Source: Hofstenia miamia (Eukaryota > Xenacoelomorpha > Acoela > Hofsteniidae). Taken from it: a stretch of DNA of 64,000 bases. The stretch lies in the NCBI GenBank assembly GCA_900660155.1, contig CABFPE010000080.1:1099989-1163988 (forward strand), in the 5' to 3' direction. Under the pieces are notes generated by a model. It made no database searches and was not told where the DNA came from. It saw only the letters and a list, made by a program, of their open reading frames with translations. Of this stretch, positions 60,569 through 64,000 are shown one piece after another; positions within the stretch are counted from its first letter, which is position 1; each line of letters opens with the position of its first letter. The position numbers and the translations under genes are program-made.

Positions 60569-63500
60569 ACTGATATGTTGTACAAAAAACATACAAATTA
60601 AATATAAACTTATAGAAATTACTATGAAAATGTGAATATAATATATAATGAAATTAAATAAAAATTAACGACAAAACTACAAAACGATCGTCGGCAGACA
60701 CTGTTGATTGTCTCAATCAATGAATGATGCTAAAGAAATGAATATTAAAAGGCATGAATTATTTCATTTGTATATTTCCTCACAATTAGCATCCGTCATT
60801 CTCTGGAAATAAAAAATGCATACCATTTAAACGACTGCATTTGTTAAAATGAAATTCATTTTTATACTGAAAATAAATTAGGATATACATAAAATCAGGT
60901 GCGGTCCTAGAAACTTCTATACGAGGGGCTGTTCAAATTTGGTTTCCTAAAACTATTATAAAACGATTATTTATTTGGAAGTTATTCAAATCTAATCATA
61001 TTTCGCAAAATGTGAAATGATTTATGAAATTCACCGAAAAATCTACTAATTTTTATATTCACACACATGAGAGAAGTCTTTTTAAAACGCCTTTTATTTA
61101 AGGGAAAGCAGAAAATGTTTTTGAAAAATGGTTTTTATTAATTTGATTTTTATTGCAATATTCACAAACGATTAGATAGGACAGGATCGTGGCTAGAATT
61201 TACAAGTTAGTGGGCCATGGCCAATCGGCATTTAATAAATTTATTATTTTTACACATGTGAAAAAATTTGCCATTTTGTCATAAACTATTTATAATTTAG
61301 TATTTGAAATATGTTAACTAAAATATATTTCTCACTGCAACTTAGTTGCGGAGGGCATCTATTTCGTGAAACATTCCTTAAATCATTTGTTATAAAAGTA
61401 AAACTATAATATAAATATTTTTTTCCCTCCATATTCTATCAATAAATTCAAATATTTTCGAATTATGATTGGAAGTCACCAAAGGCACTTAACATAAATT
61501 GAGCATTTGATAAGAAAGAAATGATGCAAGATTGTGTTATGTTCGCCTCAATTAGGTATGCAGAAGGTGATAATTGTCAGGAATTATTAAGAGCTATTTT
61601 AATGTGTTACTTTCATATGTTCATTGAAAGTTCTCAAGTTGACAAAAGAGCGTGACGCAAATGACAATAGAAATATTTCAAATGACGCAGATTTTACAGA
61701 AAAATAAGGAGCAATTCGAATTTAAAAAAGCGTGCATGTGAACAGTGTAGGTGTAGTGACCGAAATCAATTTCAAAAAGAATGCATAATGTTGTCTACAC
61801 AAAACCACTGCCTTTCAAATATTGGTAAACTTCGAAAAAACTTAAATCCTGTTCTTGGAAATTGAAAACCAAGTTTTAGATTTCATGAGGATTGGGAAAT
61901 GTGTGGTTTTCAAGTTGCACCTTAAAAGGAATGCCAACATTTCCCATTTCCGCCTTCAATTTTCAAATATAAAAAAATTCTGGACAAGGTTGACAAAAGG
62001 GGTTTTCTAGAAAAAACACCTTAAACGTTTAAAAAAATTATTTCTTTGCTCTTAAACAGAACCAGTTCAAGGTGTTAAAATTTTGCTGAAATATGACTTC
62101 ACTTTTGCTTTCATACAGGAAAACGAAAGGCAAGTCTTGCTACTTTTTGGTAGAAAGGCTGTTATGAAAGTACCAATGGCCGAATTCCAAAATTTGTTTC
62201 GAAACTTTCCATAAAGTTCTAAACGAATTTGAAAAAAAACATTAAAACAAACATTGCAAAAACATGTCTTAAACAAGCCAACCCTGTTCCTGGGTATAGA
62301 ATTTTGGGTTCATCCACATCATTAGGAATCTAATTTACTTGGAAAACAGTTCAAACTCATTTCTAATTTGTGTGCGCAACTGATCACAGAAATTCACTTG
62401 CAATCGACACAATTAACATTGAGGAGTAAGCAATAAGCGATCAAAGAATATAACTCAACAACCTGCTGGTGTTCTAATTAACGCGACTTTATTTCGGATA
62501 ATAAATAGTGATTAAATGTTTAATTTTTTTCTAAAAATACGGATTCGGTGAAACTCCTGTAAAATAAAGATGTGGCTATTTGCTAAAATGTGCCACAACT
62601 AAAAAATTAAAATATCGAAAAATCATTTTCTGTAAACTCAATGTATTTTTTAAGTGCAAATCAATAAATTTGAAAAATTTCCAAAACGGATTACTTTCCA
62701 GAGGTGGGTGGCTAAATATGGACACAGGCTGGGCGGTGCTTTAGCCGATTTATTAAAAATAGGCAGAAATTTCAATAAAACTGGCTTGAGTATTCCGCAG
62801 AAACCCTGCATGTTTACCCAAACGCAGCGAATGGCAAAGCAGACGCGGGACTATGTTTTGTCTGCATCCCTCTTACCTGTCATCATTTCAACATTGGGGG
62901 AGGTCCAAAGATTTTGTATAAAAGTGTTGAAATATAAGAAACGCCTTGTCAAAGCATTCTAGTAGTGCACATAGTGGCATATTGGGTAATATTTTTAAAA
63001 CGAGAAACGTGAACTAATTCTTAAATTATTGTTCATAAGTCTAGCACACTTGGAGACTCGTAAATTGAGAGATGACACGCAGTTTAATGGCAGACTGGCC
63101 AAATAGTTTAAATTCCGCAACCGCAGTAACAGAAATGAATCAAAATTAAAACAAGTTTAAAAAATTTTAAAAACGCATTGAATATAAATAAGAAATGTCA
63201 GAAAAAGTATATTATATTGAGGCAATTAATGAAACCTGTGAAAGTAATAATAAATGAGAATATTTTTTAATTACGTTTGATGTCATTCTATAATTCGATT
63301 TTTTAATTAAGCAGCGATTTTGAAATGGACCGAGGACCGACTTAACCCTCATAGAAAAGAGCCAATCGCGGCCTGTGAGGAGAATGCTTGAATCCCTGGC
63401 AATGCATTTACCTCAAAACAGTTGCGCTTAAGCTGAATTTTAGATCAGATTAACTAATTAATAATGCTGTCATTTCAAATTCTGCTGACAGCGCATTTTA

Positions 63501-64000
63501 ATTAAAATAATTTCGTAAGTTATAAAGACAGCTGTAAACAAAATTCCAACAACGTCCTTGGCAAAAGTCAAACTGCCACATGCAAGAGGTGGATGTTTGC
63601 GGGTTAAACCGCGGTGCAGGACAGTCACGATGCAATTCATTTCACAAACGGCAGCCCGTAAAGTGAGAAATACTAAAACTCCCTACACAAATAGTTTCAA
63701 AAACTAATGTTGCTATTACAGCAGAAATTTAAGGCACATAATGTCCATAGTTGGAGGTCCGTGTGAGCATATATGCACAAATATTTGTTTTCTTGGCGGG
63801 GTTGGGTAACTCAACAAGTGTTATACTAGCCATATACTATGCTTTAGAAACATGAATTTGTAAGCTTAAAAATGTGTACAACTACGCGTTGTAGTTCTAG
63901 TCATTAATCCAGAACACAGAATCCCTGAAGAAATTTAGCTGGCGTGTTAATAAAAAATTTCATTATTTTTTAAACTCATAACTTCAATAGTTGTAAAAAA
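60569..64000. other. No gene seen; two CAGG-type MITE-like starts
   Basis: CAGGTGCGGTCCTAGAAACT at about 60,897 and CAGGATCGTGGCTAGAATTT at about 61,182 look like left ends of G-rich MITEs, but no matching right end or duplication was found. A 102-codon frame at 62654-62962 is unrecognised. Confidence 0.4.

Noticed and set aside
62654-62962. 102-codon frame as a gene
   Set aside because: No recognised domain, no splice or polyadenylation context, and a composition expected by chance in a long AT-rich region.
1-64000. CRISPR arrays, bacterial operons or integrated LTR elements
   Set aside because: No regularly spaced repeats, no bacterial gene layout, and no paired LTRs or gag-pol-like frames were seen.

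Overview
This is AT-rich eukaryotic DNA: spliced genes with GT..AG introns, long gene-poor stretches, TA microsatellites, and many DNA transposons, MITEs and non-LTR retrotransposons. The gene set (a CYP2-clan-like P450, SLC39A11/ZIP11, PEDS1/TMEM189 and a secreted histidine acid phosphatase) is that of an animal. The repeats look like those of an arthropod, possibly a chelicerate, but nothing in the window proves this.

Layout. 18-2398: a worn hAT-like transposon whose transposase gene has an 80-bp intron. 3549-4368 (- strand): the first two exons of a cytochrome P450. 7331-15344 (+): a three-exon ZIP11 gene; its first intron holds a roughly 4.4-kb CR1-like LINE on the opposite strand, with an SGNH-hydrolase ORF1, a UAAUG stop-start junction and a 2A-like NPGP motif. 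21004-52146 (-): PEDS1, seen as two exons that join in phase across one 30,450-bp intron. Inside that intron, on the other strand, lie an intronless acid phosphatase gene (25172-26257), the terminal exon of a spliced relative of it (21596-21666), a decayed hAT transposase end, a MITE, a LINE 3' end, a 1000-N gap, a Tc1-like element and a second hAT-like transposon (40573-45151). 55-61 kb: a MITE cluster with 8-bp target duplications, one MITE nested in another.

Assembly. Single Ns at 24510 and 43205 each separate two exact copies (339 bp and 1152 bp) and are best read as joining artefacts. Single Ns at 2969 and 35699 end TA repeats.

The host genes are unrelated in pathway: lipid desaturation (PEDS1), zinc transport (ZIP11), monooxygenation (P450) and phosphate-ester hydrolysis. 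Their links are structural: nesting in introns and shared repeat load. The best candidates for something new are the pair of related hAT-like families, the 2A/SGNH LINE, and the nested acid phosphatase with its spliced relative.
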